DNA of 64,000 nucleotides from JAJPKK01 sp963781195 (GCA_963781195.1 CAWAEZ010000001.1:95597-159596), one strand, 5' to 3'; shown: positions 52,150 through 61,834, numbered from the stretch's first letter. Numbers and translations are program-made. Notes: a model not told the origin generated them from the letters alone.

Positions 52150-54081
52150 TCACGACACCCGCAGGTGCACGGTGAAGCACGCGCCCAGGACGGTGGGATT
52201 GCCATCCTCGTCCGGCGGTCCCACGCGGTTGCATGCGGCGAGCCGCCCGTCATGGGCCTCGACGATCTGCTTGGAGATGGAGAGGCCAAGCCCGGAATTC
52301 TGCCCGAAGCTTTGCTGCGGCCGGTCGGTGTAGAAGCGCTCGAAGATCTTCTCCAGCGCGTCGGGACGAATGCCGGGGCCGTCGTCCTCGATGGTGACCA
52401 CGATGTCCTCGCCGGTGCGGCGGCAGGTGACGCGGACCTCGCCGCCCGCCGGCGAGAACGAGCGCGCGTTGTCGATGAGGTTGTTCATCACCTGGCCGAG
52501 CCGGAAGTCGTGGCCTTGCACCTGGTAGACCCGCGGGGTGCCTTCGAAGCTGAGCGTCACGGTGACGTCGTTCTGGCGCTTGATCTCGTTGGCGATCGTC
52601 ACCACCGCGTTCAACAACCGGTGCAGGTCGACCGGCGCCGCCTCCTGGCGCTGCAGCTCGGCGTCGAGCCGGCTGGCGTCGGAGATGTCGGAGATCAGGC
52701 GATCGAGCCGCTTGACGTCGTCCTGGATCACTGAGAGCAGGCGGCCGCGGCTGGCGTCGGTCTTGGCGAGCGGCAGCGTTTCCACCGCGGACCGCATCGA
52801 GGTCAGCGGGTTTTTCAGTTCATGGGCGACGTCGGCAGCGAAGCTCTCGATGGCCTCGATCCGGTTATAGAGCGCGTCGGTCATCTCGCGCAGATTGCCG
52901 GACAGGTGGCCGATCTCGTCGCGCCGCGTGGTGAAGTCGGGAATCTCGACCCGCCCCTTGACGCGCCGCCGCACCCGGTCGGCGCTGTCGGCGAGCCGCC
53001 TCACCGGACCGGCGATGGTGCCCGCGAGCAGCACCGACAGCAGAACCTGGACCGCCGCCGCGATCAGGAACACCTTGACGATGGAGAGCCGCTCGGCCGC
53101 GACCGTCTGGTCGATTTCCGCGCCTTGGGTCGACAGCAGCAACGCGCCGCGCACGGTGCGGAAGCGCTGGATCGGCACCGCGACGAGAACGATGACCTCG
53201 CCGCGGTCATTGATGCGCACCATGCTGGCCTTCTGGCCGCTGAGCGATTTGCCTACTTCCGGATAGCCCTTGCCGTTGTCGCCGCCGAGATCGTGATACG
53301 GCGGCAGGTCGCCGCGTCCGAGCCAGGTGCGGATGGCGATGAAGGTGCGTTCGATGATGCCGGGCTTGTCCACGGTCGGCGGGGGCAGGTCGAACCGCAG
53401 CACGTCGCCGCGGCCGTACAGGCTGCGGCTGTCCAGGATCAGCGCGCCGTCGCGGTCATAGATCCGGGCGCGCGTCTTGGTCGGCGTGATCAGCCGGCGC
53501 AGCAGCGGCGCCACACGCTCCGGATTGACCGGGAACTCGTAGCCGAACAGGGCGTCGTCGCTCGGACCGTAGCTCTCGCCGGCCTGGAGCTCGAGGAGCT
53601 TGTCGGGATCGATGCTGATGGTGTCCGTCTCGACCGTCGCCGACGCGGCGATCGCGCCGGCGATGATGTCGCCCTGGACGATCAGGCTCTGCACCCGCGC
53701 CTCGATCAGTCCGGCGCGGAACTGGGTCAGATAGAGGATGCCCAGGACGAAGGCGAGCAGCCCCGCGACGTTGAGGAACACGATGCGGCGGGTGAGACTC
53801 GAGAAGCTCTGCGCGACGAAGAAATGCCAGCCATGCCGCGGCAGGCTCCGAATACCCTCGGTGCGCAGCACGTGCCAGGCGCGGCCGAAAAAGCTTCCGG
53901 TGCCGGCGCGGGCGCGGGCGAAGGCGTCGAATCCCCGCTGCAGGCGATCGGTGGTCTGGACCGCGGCTACGGCAAGCAGCGCGGCGAACCGACCGGCGCC
54001 CGCGCGCACGCCAGTGACGCCGGCCGCATGGCTTCCGGCACCGGCTTGGCGTTCAACGTCGTTCGCGGTCCGATCAAGCAC
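52150..54081 (-). CDS. chvG: Sensor histidine kinase ChvG
   Basis: 643 residues. Two membrane helices at about 100-119 and 336-356 bracket a periplasmic sensor domain; then HAMP, the H-box with the phospho-accepting H420 in FAADVAHELKNPLTSM, and the ATP-binding part (NLIDNARSFSPAGG, DDGPGIRPDALEKIF, GLGLSISKQIV). This is the ChvG/ExoS kinase that senses acidity and envelope conditions and controls exopolysaccharide and host-related genes. About 95 residues precede the first helix, longer than usual, so the true start may lie downstream of 54081; no in-frame ATG decides it. It lies 103 bases after its regulator. Confidence 0.92.
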   Translation of the reverse strand: MLDRTANDVERQAGAGSHAAGVTGVRAGAGRFAALLAVAAVQTTDRLQRGFDAFARARAGTGSFFGRAWHVLRTEGIRSLPRHGWHFFVAQSFSSLTRRIVFLNVAGLLAFVLGILYLTQFRAGLIEARVQSLIVQGDIIAGAIAASATVETDTISIDPDKLLELQAGESYGPSDDALFGYEFPVNPERVAPLLRRLITPTKTRARIYDRDGALILDSRSLYGRGDVLRFDLPPPTVDKPGIIERTFIAIRTWLGRGDLPPYHDLGGDNGKGYPEVGKSLSGQKASMVRINDRGEVIVLVAVPIQRFRTVRGALLLSTQGAEIDQTVAAERLSIVKVFLIAAAVQVLLSVLLAGTIAGPVRRLADSADRVRRRVKGRVEIPDFTTRRDEIGHLSGNLREMTDALYNRIEAIESFAADVAHELKNPLTSMRSAVETLPLAKTDASRGRLLSVIQDDVKRLDRLISDISDASRLDAELQRQEAAPVDLHRLLNAVVTIANEIKRQNDVTVTLSFEGTPRVYQVQGHDFRLGQVMNNLIDNARSFSPAGGEVRVTCRRTGEDIVVTIEDDGPGIRPDALEKIFERFYTDRPQQSFGQNSGLGLSISKQIVEAHDGRLAACNRVGPPDEDGNPTVLGACFTVHLRVS

Positions 54082-54184
54082 CCTTGGCTTCCCAACCCGC
54101 TTGTCCCACCCCGCCGGGCTATTCTAGCCCACCACCACGGGTTCTCCCACCACGCATGAGAAGACGGGATGCCGCAGCGCCCCG

Positions 54185-54883
54185 CTACTCCTTGAAGCGA
54201 TAGCCGACGCCGTACAGCGTCTCGATCATGTCGAAATCATCGTCGGTCTGCTTGAACTTCTTGCGCAGACGCTTGATGTGGCTGTCGATGGTGCGGTCAT
54301 CGACGTAAACTTGGTCATCGTAGGCCGCGTCCATCAACGCGTTACGGCTCTTCACCACGCCCGGGCGCGTCGCCAGCGCCTGCAGGATCAGAAATTCGGT
54401 GACGGTCAGCGTGACCGGCTCGTTCTTCCAGGTGCAGGTGTGCCGCTCCGGGTCCATCCGCAGGAGACCGCGCTCGAGCACCTTGGCGGTGTCCGCCTCC
54501 TTGGGCGCGGTCGGGTCCTTGACGGCGGCACGGCGCAGCACCGCCTTGACCCGCTCGACCAGCAGGCGCTGGGAGAACGGCTTTCGAATGAAATCGTCGG
54601 CGCCCATCTTGAGGCCGAACAGCTCGTCGATCTCCTCGTCCTTCGAGGTGAGGAAGATGACCGGCATATCGGACTTCTGGCGCAACCGGCGCAACGTCTC
54701 CATGCCGTCCATGCGCGGCATCTTGATGTCCAGGATCGCGAGATCCGGCGGGCTGGTCTTGAAGCCGTCGAGCGCCGACGCGCCGTCCGTGTACGTCATG
54801 ATCCGGTAGCCCTCAGCCTCGAGGGCAATCGAAACCGACGTCAGGATGTTGCGGTCATCATCTACGAGAGCGATAGTTGGCAT
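54185..54883 (-). CDS. chvI: Response regulator ChvI
   Basis: 232 residues of the OmpR family. The receiver domain has D8-D9, the phospho-acceptor D52 in LAILDIKMPRMDG and K101 in DFIRKPF. The winged-helix output has RTIDSHIKRLRKKF near the end. It pairs with ChvG. The ATG at 54883 begins the canonical MPTIALVDDDRNIL. The 131 bases upstream, shared with the HugZ-like gene on the other strand, must carry promoters for both. Confidence 0.95.
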   Translation of the reverse strand: MPTIALVDDDRNILTSVSIALEAEGYRIMTYTDGASALDGFKTSPPDLAILDIKMPRMDGMETLRRLRQKSDMPVIFLTSKDEEIDELFGLKMGADDFIRKPFSQRLLVERVKAVLRRAAVKDPTAPKEADTAKVLERGLLRMDPERHTCTWKNEPVTLTVTEFLILQALATRPGVVKSRNALMDAAYDDQVYVDDRTIDSHIKRLRKKFKQTDDDFDMIETLYGVGYRFKE

Positions 54884-55014
54884 GTGGCCCTTCTAGCACG
54901 AATACGCTGCGCCACGAGTCCGGCACATATGGTTGAAGCCAAGCAGCCCGGCGGAAGTGTGACGACACACGGCAAAATTGAGGCATTTTCGATTTAACAG
55001 GGAGGAGATCCGCG

Positions 55015-55816
55015 ATGGCTGAAACGGAAAATTCGACGGCATTGCCGGGAGTTATGCCGAAATCGACTGCCCGAGAACGCGCGGCCGCCCGAGGACTTTA
55101 ACCCTATTTTGGTCGCCAAGGGTTTGCTTCGGGCCACCCGCGCCGGTGCCCTCGGCACGCTCGACCGGAACACCGGCCACCCGTTCTCCTCTCTGGTGAC
55201 CGTGGCGACGGATGTCGATGGCTCGCCGCTGATTCTGGTGTCGCGGCTCTCCACCCATACCGCCAACATCGAGGTCGACCCGCGCGCCTCGGTGCTGCTC
55301 GCCGCTACCGGCAAGGGCGATCCCCTCGCCCACCCGCGACTGACCGTGCTCGGTTCCTTCGCGCGGATCGAACGTGGCAGCGCCGACGAGCCGCGGGTGG
55401 CGCGCCGGTTCCTCGCCCGGCACCCGAAATCGGAGCTCTACGCCAGCTTCGGCGACTTCTCGTTCTGGCGGATGACCGTGGTGTCCGCCCATCTCAACGG
55501 CGGATTTGCCCGGGCCGCCGACCTCAAGGCGTCCGACGTCCTTACCGCGACCGACGACGCCGCCGAGATGGTGGAGATCGAACCCGGCGCCGTGGAGCAC
55601 ATGAACGCCGACCATGCCGATGCCGTGCGGCTATATGCGACCAAGCTGCTCGGCGAGGCGGACGGGGCGTGGCGCGTCACCGGCGTCGATCCCGACGGGC
55701 TCGATCTCGCGCTCGGCGACCGCACGGCGCGAATGCCGTTTTCACGGCGCGTCCTCGACGGCGGCGTGCTGCGCAAGATGCTGGCCGAGGCCGGCGCCGA
55801 GGCGCGGGCGAAATAA
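55015..55816 (+). pseudogene. HugZ-like haem-binding/split-barrel protein, frameshifted near the N-terminus
   Basis: From ATG 55015 (MAETENSTALPGVMPKS then TARERAAARGL) the frame stops at TAA near 55099. One frame over, the sequence continues PEDFNPILVAKGLLRATRAG and runs intact to 55816, including SSLVTVATDVDGSPLILVS and the C-terminal DUF2470 part (VEHMNADHADAVRLYA). The length, 3n+1, fits one extra base near 55086. Related proteins bind haem or flavin, and the alphaproteobacterial ones sit beside chvI and pckA as here. A TTG start at 55109 could rescue most of the protein. Confidence 0.85.
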
Positions 55817-55940
55817 CGGGCCCCGCCACCGCCGGCCGGCTGCGCACCTCGCGACCTTCGCGGCGAGGCGTCGCGGCGAGGAACCGGCCGCGCCCGTTCT
55901 CGTTATGCTGCAGTGCGCAAACGGCTTTTGCCGAATGATC

Positions 55941-55969
55941 TTGGCACGACGGGAGATCGCGACTATAGC
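55941..55969 (+). promoter_or_regulatory. Sigma-70-type promoter for pckA
   Basis: TTGGCA (55941-55946), a 17-base spacer and TATAGC (55964-55969) form a good housekeeping promoter reading towards pckA, leaving a 5' leader of about 195 bases. The 356-base gap 55817-56172 has no gene; the leader is GC-rich and shows no riboswitch I recognise. Confidence 0.75.
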
Positions 55970-56172
55970 TCTCGCGCCCGCGCGCCGGGGGTCGTCGAGG
56001 CCCCCCAGCGCGGCCGTTTCGAGCACTCCGCCACCGCGCTGGATTCGGAACGAAGCGACATCGGATCAACGAAGCGAGGATCGCGGCCTCTTCTGCAGCC
56101 AGTTTGCGCGAGGCCACGGTTCGTCAGGGTAGGTCACGGCGCGCGGCGCTGCATCGTCTGGGGAGACATTCC

Positions 56173-57786
56173 GTGAAGGAAACAGGTTTGAGAAACAGCG
56201 CCCATGGCGCCGATAAATTTGGCCTTTCCGACCTGGCTGCCGTTCATTGGAACCTGACCGACGCGCCCCTCTACGAACACGCCCTCGCCAACGGCGAAGC
56301 CCAGATCGTGCAGGGCGGCGCGCTGTGCGCGGAGACCGGCGTCCACACCGGGCGCAGCCCCAAGGACAAGTTCGTCGTCTGCGACGAGCACACCGAGAAA
56401 ACCATCTGGTGGGAGAAGAACGGCAAGCTCACGCCGGAGCAGTTCGACGTCCTGCATCAGGACTTTCTTGCCCATGCCAAGGGCAAACAGCTGTTCGCCC
56501 AGGATCTCTACGGCGGCGCCGATCCGAAGTATCGCATCAAGGCAAGGGTCTTCACCGAACTCGCCTGGCACTCGCTGTTCATCCGCACGCTGCTGATCCG
56601 ACCGGATCGCACCGAACTCGCGCACTACATCCCGGATTTCACCATTCTCTGCCTGCCGTCGTTCAAGGCGGACCCCAAGCGGCATGGCGTGCGCACCGAG
56701 ACGGTGATCGCGGTCAACTTCACCAAGCGCGTCATCCTGATCGGCGGCAGCTATTACGCCGGCGAGATGAAGAAGTCGGTGTTCACCACGCTCAACTACT
56801 ACCTGCCGGCGGAAAGCGTGATGCCGATGCACTGCTCGGCGAACGTCGGCCCCGACGGCGACGTCGCGCTGTTCTTCGGCCTGTCCGGCACCGGCAAGAC
56901 CACTCTGTCGGCGGATCCGAACCGCACCCTGATCGGCGACGACGAGCACGGCTGGGGACCGCAGGGCGTATTCAACTTCGAGGGCGGCTGCTACGCCAAG
57001 TGCATCAAGCTCTCCAAGGAGGCCGAGCCCGACATCTACGCGGCGACGCTGCAATTCGGCGCCATCCTCGAGAACGTGATGTACGATCCGGAGACGCGGG
57101 TCTGCGACTTCGACGACGACAAGCGCACCGAGAACACCCGCTCGGCCTATCCGCTCGATTTCATTCCGAATGCATCGCCAACCGGCCGCGCCGGGATGCC
57201 GAAGAACATCGTGCTGCTGACCGCGGACGCCTATGGAGTGATGCCGCCGATCGCCAAGCTGACGCCGGCCCAGGCGATGTACCACTTCCTCTCCGGCTAT
57301 ACCGCCAAGGTTGCCGGCACCGAGAAGGGCCTCGTCGGCGTCGAGCCGGAGTTCTCGACCTGCTTCGGCGCGCCGTTCCTGCCCCGTCATCCTTCGGTCT
57401 ACGGCAACCTGCTGCGCGAGCTGATCGGCGTCCACGGCGTCGACTGCTGGCTCGTCAATACCGGGTGGACCGGCGGCAAGTACGGCGTCGGCCGCCGCAT
57501 GCCGATCAAGGTGACGCGCACGCTGCTCACCGCGGCGCTCGACGGCTCGCTGCGCAACGCCAAGTTCCGCACCGATCCCTATTTCGGCTTTGCGGTGCCG
57601 ACCCAGCTCGCCGGCGTCGAGCCGCATCTGCTCTATCCGCACAAGACGTGGCAGAACAAGGCGGAGTTCGACGAAACCGCGCGCAGCCTGGTCGCCATGT
57701 TCCAGAAGAACTTCGTGCCGTTCGAAAGCCACGTCGACGCCGACGTGCGCGCGGCGGCGCCGGAAGTCCGCATCGCCGCCGAATAG
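56173..57786 (+). CDS. pckA: ATP-dependent phosphoenolpyruvate carboxykinase
   Basis: 537 residues from a GTG at 56173 (MKETGLRNSAHGADKFG), with GGGGAGA 7 bases upstream; an upstream ATG at 56104 adds non-family residues. The kinase-1a P-loop is GLSGTGKTTLS (about residues 236-246), the kinase-2 region is IGDDEHGWG, and the adenine loop and metal site follow in ENTRSAYPLDFIPNAS. It converts oxaloacetate and ATP to phosphoenolpyruvate, the entry to gluconeogenesis. Its place next to chvGI agrees with known ChvI control of pckA in Agrobacterium, so regulation by ChvI is plausible here. Confidence 0.97.
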   Translation: MKETGLRNSAHGADKFGLSDLAAVHWNLTDAPLYEHALANGEAQIVQGGALCAETGVHTGRSPKDKFVVCDEHTEKTIWWEKNGKLTPEQFDVLHQDFLAHAKGKQLFAQDLYGGADPKYRIKARVFTELAWHSLFIRTLLIRPDRTELAHYIPDFTILCLPSFKADPKRHGVRTETVIAVNFTKRVILIGGSYYAGEMKKSVFTTLNYYLPAESVMPMHCSANVGPDGDVALFFGLSGTGKTTLSADPNRTLIGDDEHGWGPQGVFNFEGGCYAKCIKLSKEAEPDIYAATLQFGAILENVMYDPETRVCDFDDDKRTENTRSAYPLDFIPNASPTGRAGMPKNIVLLTADAYGVMPPIAKLTPAQAMYHFLSGYTAKVAGTEKGLVGVEPEFSTCFGAPFLPRHPSVYGNLLRELIGVHGVDCWLVNTGWTGGKYGVGRRMPIKVTRTLLTAALDGSLRNAKFRTDPYFGFAVPTQLAGVEPHLLYPHKTWQNKAEFDETARSLVAMFQKNFVPFESHVDADVRAAAPEVRIAAE

Positions 57787-57811
57787 GCGGCGCGACGCGT
57801 CGTTCGATCAA

Positions 57812-57835
57812 CGCCCACGCGGCTCCGCGTGGGCG
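57812..57835 (+). terminator. Hairpin after pckA, likely bidirectional
   Basis: CGCCCACGCG, a 4-base loop GCTC, and CGCGTGGGCG form a 10-bp perfect stem at 57812-57835, 25 bases after the pckA stop and 10 bases before the convergent stop at 57846. No long T-run follows on the plus strand. Confidence 0.7.
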
Positions 57836-57845
57836 CTTGCCGGCC

Positions 57846-58811
57846 CTACTCGGCCTTGATGTGGGCGTCCTTGATGATCCGGGCGTATTTCGCCATCTCG
57901 TCATCGATGTACTTGGCGAAATAATCGCTGGTCGAGCCGATCGGCTCGAATCCGAGCAGGGCGAGGCGGCTCTTGGTCTGCGGCTCGGCCACCACCGCGG
58001 CGACCGCGGCCTGCAGCGTCGCGGCAATGTCCGCGGGCAGCCCCTTCGGTCCCCACAGCCCGTACCACGACACGAAGTCGAACCCGGTCATCCCCAATTC
58101 GGCGACCGTCGGGATCTCCGGCGCCGCCGCGACGCGCTTGGCGCTGGTGACGGCGAGCGCCTTGATCTTGCCGGACTGGGCGAGCGGCAGCGAGGAGAGG
58201 ATCGGATCGGCGACGAGTTGCACCTGGCCACCCATCACGTCGTTGAGCATCGGGCCGGCGCCCTTGTAGGCGATCACCAGGGTGTCGACACCGGCGTCGC
58301 GCTTGAGGAGTTCGACCGCGAGATGGCCGGCCGAACCGAAGCTCGAGGTGGCGAAGGTGAACTTGTCGGGGGCCTTGCGCACCAGGGCGAAGAATTCGCG
58401 CAGGTTGGTGGCCGGCACCGTCGGCGCGGTGGAAACGATCAGCGGCCCGGCGGCGACGAGCGCGACCGGGGTGAAGTCCTTCACCACGTCGTAGGGCATG
58501 CTCTTCGACAGGAACGGCGTGATCACGTGGATCGAAGCCGTCAGCAGCAGCGTATAGCCGTCCGGGGCCGCCTTGACGACGTAGTTGGCGCCGACGATGC
58601 CGCCGGCGCCGCCGGCGCGGTTCTCGACGATGAAGGACTGGCCGAAACGCTCGGCGAGCGCCTGGGCGAGAATGCGGGCGACCCCGTCGACCGATCCGCC
58701 TGCCGGATAGGGCACGACCAGGCTGACGGTGCGGGACGGATAGGTCTGTGCCGCGGCTGGCCCGGCAAGACCGGCCGCGAACGCGAGCAGCAAGGCAACC
58801 CGGCGCATCAT
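57846..58811 (-). CDS. Bug-family tripartite tricarboxylate binding protein
   Basis: 321 residues. A signal peptide (MMRRVALLLAFAAGLAGPAAAQ) precedes YPSRTVSLVVPYPAGGSVDG and the ligand loops GGAGGIVGANYVVKAAPDGYT and MPYDVVKDFTPVALVAAGP. Same fold as the one at 43335-44309 but only distantly alike outside the loops, so they are not a recent duplication. It binds a carboxylate; no TctA/TctB genes are near. It follows the SDR gene by 22 bases on the same strand, so it may be the last gene of the gst-queG-SDR operon. Confidence 0.9.
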   Translation of the reverse strand: MMRRVALLLAFAAGLAGPAAAQTYPSRTVSLVVPYPAGGSVDGVARILAQALAERFGQSFIVENRAGGAGGIVGANYVVKAAPDGYTLLLTASIHVITPFLSKSMPYDVVKDFTPVALVAAGPLIVSTAPTVPATNLREFFALVRKAPDKFTFATSSFGSAGHLAVELLKRDAGVDTLVIAYKGAGPMLNDVMGGQVQLVADPILSSLPLAQSGKIKALAVTSAKRVAAAPEIPTVAELGMTGFDFVSWYGLWGPKGLPADIAATLQAAVAAVVAEPQTKSRLALLGFEPIGSTSDYFAKYIDDEMAKYARIIKDAHIKAE

Positions 58812-58833
58812 TACGTCACCTCATTCCCGGCTC

Positions 58834-59748
58834 TCATCCGTCATCACCCGGTTCCCGCTGCGCCGCGAGCGCGCGCAACCCTTCCCGGTAGGTCGGATAG
58901 AGGAGTGTCACGCCGAGCACGGATTTGATGCGTGCGTTGCGGACCCGCTTGCTCTCGCCGTAGAAGCTCACGGCGAACGGAGACATCGTCTTCTTCGCCT
59001 CTTCGAAAGCGATCTCCGGCGGCGGCGCGACGCCCAGGAGACCGGCGGCATAGAGGATGGGATCGCCCGGCGCGGTCGGCTCGTCATCGGCCGCATTGAA
59101 CACGCCGCCGACGCCGCGGGTCAAGGCGAGGCTGATGGCCTGGTCGATGATCGCGGCGAGATCGCCGACATGGATGCGATTGAAGACCTGGCCCGGCTTG
59201 ACGATGCGCCGGGCGCGCCCCGCCTTCACCGTTTCCAGCGCATTCTGCCCGGGCCCGTAGATGCCGGCGATGCGGATCACGGCGACCGGCACGCCGCGCG
59301 CCGCGCCTACCGCCTGCCACGCCCGCTCGGCCTCGATGCGGTCTTCCGCACGCGTCAGCCCGGGCGTCAAAGGCGTGTCCTCGTCGATCCAGGAGCCGTC
59401 ATGATTGCCGTAGACGGCGATGGTGGAGAGGTAGACGATCGCGCGCAGCGCGGGCGCCGCGGCGACCGCGTCGCGCAGCACGGCGAGCGTCGGATCGGCG
59501 CCCGATGCCGGCGAGATCGAGACCAGCAGCACTTCGGCCGCCAAAATCGCCTCCACCAGGGCATCGGCGGCGCTGACGCCGTCGAACACCAGCATCTCCA
59601 CGCAACGCCCGCCGATGGGACGGGCGCCGAGGGCCGCGGCATTTTCCGCGCTCCGGGTGGTGCCGATGACGCGGTCGAACCTCGCGCCATGGCGGGCGAC
59701 ATAGTGCTGGGCCGAGTATCCGAGGCCGAGACAGACAAGCGTATTCAC
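58834..59748 (-). CDS. NAD(P)-dependent SDR/epimerase-like protein
   Basis: 304 residues from a GTG at 59748 (MNTLVCLGLGYSAQHYV), which overlaps the queG stop by 4 bases (GTGA). The NAD(P) motif is GLGYSAQHYV, with YLSTIAVYGNH as the active-site stretch where a normal SDR has YxxxK; the Tyr is kept, the Lys is replaced. It resembles the extended-SDR proteins of the YeeZ/ActC type. Substrate unknown. Translationally coupled to queG, so it belongs to the operon. Confidence 0.82.
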   Translation of the reverse strand: MNTLVCLGLGYSAQHYVARHGARFDRVIGTTRSAENAAALGARPIGGRCVEMLVFDGVSAADALVEAILAAEVLLVSISPASGADPTLAVLRDAVAAAPALRAIVYLSTIAVYGNHDGSWIDEDTPLTPGLTRAEDRIEAERAWQAVGAARGVPVAVIRIAGIYGPGQNALETVKAGRARRIVKPGQVFNRIHVGDLAAIIDQAISLALTRGVGGVFNAADDEPTAPGDPILYAAGLLGVAPPPEIAFEEAKKTMSPFAVSFYGESKRVRNARIKSVLGVTLLYPTYREGLRALAAQREPGDDG

Positions 59749-60878
59749 GGGTCGCCTCCCAACGCCGCCCTCCATTCGTCGACCACGTCGGCGTCGGTCT
59801 CCCCCGGATGGTGGCGGGCCGCGAGCGCCGCCAGCGCGTCGGCGGCGACCAGCCGGGACAGCGCCCACACGGCGGCGCCGCGCACCAGCGCCGACGGATC
59901 GGCAAGCCGGCGCTCGGCTTCCACCGCGAGCGCGGGGTCGGCGCTGTTGCCGATGGCGATCAGCACGTTGCGCACGAACCGGTCGCGGCCGGTGCGTTTG
60001 ATGGCGGTCTTGGCAAACAGGCTGCGGAACGCCGCGTCGTCGAGCCTCGCGAGGTCGGCGAGCGCCGGCGCCTGCAGCGCGGGTCGCGCCGCGAGCTTCG
60101 CCTCGCGCCCCTCCTGGGCGTATTTGTTCCACGGGCACACCGCGAGGCAATCGTCGCAGCCATAGATGCGGTTGCCGATCTGCGGGCGCAGCGCGCGCGG
60201 GATCGGTCCCTTGTGCTCGATGGTGAGATAGGAGATGCAGCGCCGGGCATCGAGGCGATAGGGCGCCGGGAACGCCGCGGTCGGGCAGATGTCGAGACAG
60301 GCGCGGCAGCTCCCGCAATGGTCTTCCTCGGCCGGATCGGGCGGCAGTTCGAGGGTGGTGAAGATCGCGCCGAGAAACAGCCACGAGCCGAACCGCCGCG
60401 ACACTAGGTTGGTGTGCTTGCCCTGCCAGCCGATTCCGGCGGTCGCGGCCAGCGGCTTCTCCATGACGGCGGCGGTGTCGACGAACACCTTTACGTCGCC
60501 GCCGGCTTGCGCCATCAGCCAGCGCGCCAGCCGCTTGAGACGGACTTTGATGACGTCGTGGTAATCGTCGCCCTGGGCGTAGACCGAGATCGCGCCGCGA
60601 TCCTTGAGGCCGAGCACCTCAAGCGGATCGCGCCCGGGCCCGTAATTGACGCCGAGCATCACGATCGATCGCACCTGCGGCCACATCACAATGGGATCGG
60701 CGCGCCGTTCCACGTGGACCTCCATCCACGCCATGTCGCCGTGAAATCCGTCGCGGAGGAACCGGTCCAGCCCGTCGCGGGCGCGCGGCGCGATGGCGGG
60801 CGGCGTCACCGCGAGGGCATCGAAGCCGAGTTCGCCGGCCGCTGAGACGAGCGCGGATTTGAGATCGCCGGCCGTCAG
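59745..60878 (-). CDS. queG: Epoxyqueuosine reductase, start codon unusual
   Basis: 377 residues. Two [4Fe-4S] clusters: C-G-S-C-R-A-C-L-D-I-C and later C-D-D-C-L-A-V-C-P. N-terminal cobalamin-binding part includes MLGVNYGPG and VFVDTAAVMEKPLAATAGIGWQ; a HEAT-like C-terminus follows. It reduces epoxyqueuosine to queuosine in tRNA. No ATG, GTG or TTG exists in frame near the homologous start; the best start is CTG at 60878, giving a 4-base CTGA overlap with the stop of the upstream gst gene. The next in-frame ATG would remove about 48 conserved residues. Co-transcribed with gst and the SDR gene. Confidence 0.88.
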   Translation of the reverse strand: MTAGDLKSALVSAAGELGFDALAVTPPAIAPRARDGLDRFLRDGFHGDMAWMEVHVERRADPIVMWPQVRSIVMLGVNYGPGRDPLEVLGLKDRGAISVYAQGDDYHDVIKVRLKRLARWLMAQAGGDVKVFVDTAAVMEKPLAATAGIGWQGKHTNLVSRRFGSWLFLGAIFTTLELPPDPAEEDHCGSCRACLDICPTAAFPAPYRLDARRCISYLTIEHKGPIPRALRPQIGNRIYGCDDCLAVCPWNKYAQEGREAKLAARPALQAPALADLARLDDAAFRSLFAKTAIKRTGRDRFVRNVLIAIGNSADPALAVEAERRLADPSALVRGAAVWALSRLVAADALAALAARHHPGETDADVVDEWRAALGGDP

Positions 60879-61567
60879 AAGTCGAGATCGGCGTAGGTCT
60901 TCGACGGCGGGATGCCGGGATAGCTCTCGAGCAGCAGGGGGCGCATCGAGGGGCGCGACTTCACCCTCGCGTACCAGCTCTTGGCGGCTTCGTCCTGGCT
61001 CCACGGCACATCGCCCAGATAGTCGATCAGCGACAGGTGTGCCGCCGCCGCGAGGTCGGCGTAGCTCATGCGGTCGCCGGCCAGCCAGTCGCGGGTCGCG
61101 ACCAGCCATCCGATATAGGCCAGATGATAGCGGATGTTGGAGAGTGCCGCACGAATCGCGTCCGGTTCCGGCGGGCCGCCGCCCGAGCCGGATCCGATGA
61201 GGCGCTTGAGCACCCGCTCGTTGGCCAGCGGGCCGCTCACCTCGGCAAAGAACTTGTCGTTGAACCAGCTCATGAGCCGGCGCACTTCGACCCGGCCGTC
61301 GATGTCGACCGGCAACAGCCGATGACCGCTCAGCGACGCGCCGCGGGTCTCGTCGAGATATTCGGCGATGATCGACGCGCCGGGAACCGGCGCCCGGCCT
61401 TCTTCCGTCAGCACCGGCGTGGTGCCGGCCGGGTTGAGACCGAGGAACTCCTCGCGGCGCTCCCAGGCGCGCTCCTCGACGAGGCGGGGCGTCAGGCCGT
61501 ATTCGCCGGCGACGATCCGGACGAAGCGGGAATGCGGGCAGAACGGGTGTTGGTAGAGAATGATCAT
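60875..61567 (-). CDS. Glutathione S-transferase-like protein
   Basis: 230 residues. N-terminal thioredoxin fold with HPFCPHSRFVRIVAGEYG (a C-x-x-S-like site) and NPAGTTPVLTEEG, the glutathione-binding loop, then an all-alpha C-terminal domain (SWFNDKFFAEV, AYIGWLVATRDWLAGD). The fold is clear; the substrate is not. First gene of the gst-queG-SDR operon. The stop overlaps queG by 4 bases. Confidence 0.88.
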   Translation of the reverse strand: MIILYQHPFCPHSRFVRIVAGEYGLTPRLVEERAWERREEFLGLNPAGTTPVLTEEGRAPVPGASIIAEYLDETRGASLSGHRLLPVDIDGRVEVRRLMSWFNDKFFAEVSGPLANERVLKRLIGSGSGGGPPEPDAIRAALSNIRYHLAYIGWLVATRDWLAGDRMSYADLAAAAHLSLIDYLGDVPWSQDEAAKSWYARVKSRPSMRPLLLESYPGIPPSKTYADLDF

Positions 61568-61834
61568 GGTATGAACGTCAGCAACCGGCGGCGGGAGATG
61601 GCGGCCTCACCATCGCGGGGCAGCGTATACAATTCCCTAATGTTATCAAATCAGACCCGATCTTCGTCGCACGCGGAGGCGGCGTCATCGTGACGCCAAA
61701 CGAAGCGTGCCAAACGGTTGCGCCGAACAGTTGCGCTTGCCCCGATGGCCGGGCTGGGCCAAAAGCCCAGGGCTCGCGCCGGGCGAATCGGCGTGCCGCT
61801 TCGACCCGTGCCATCCGTTTGCCTCGGAGGACCC

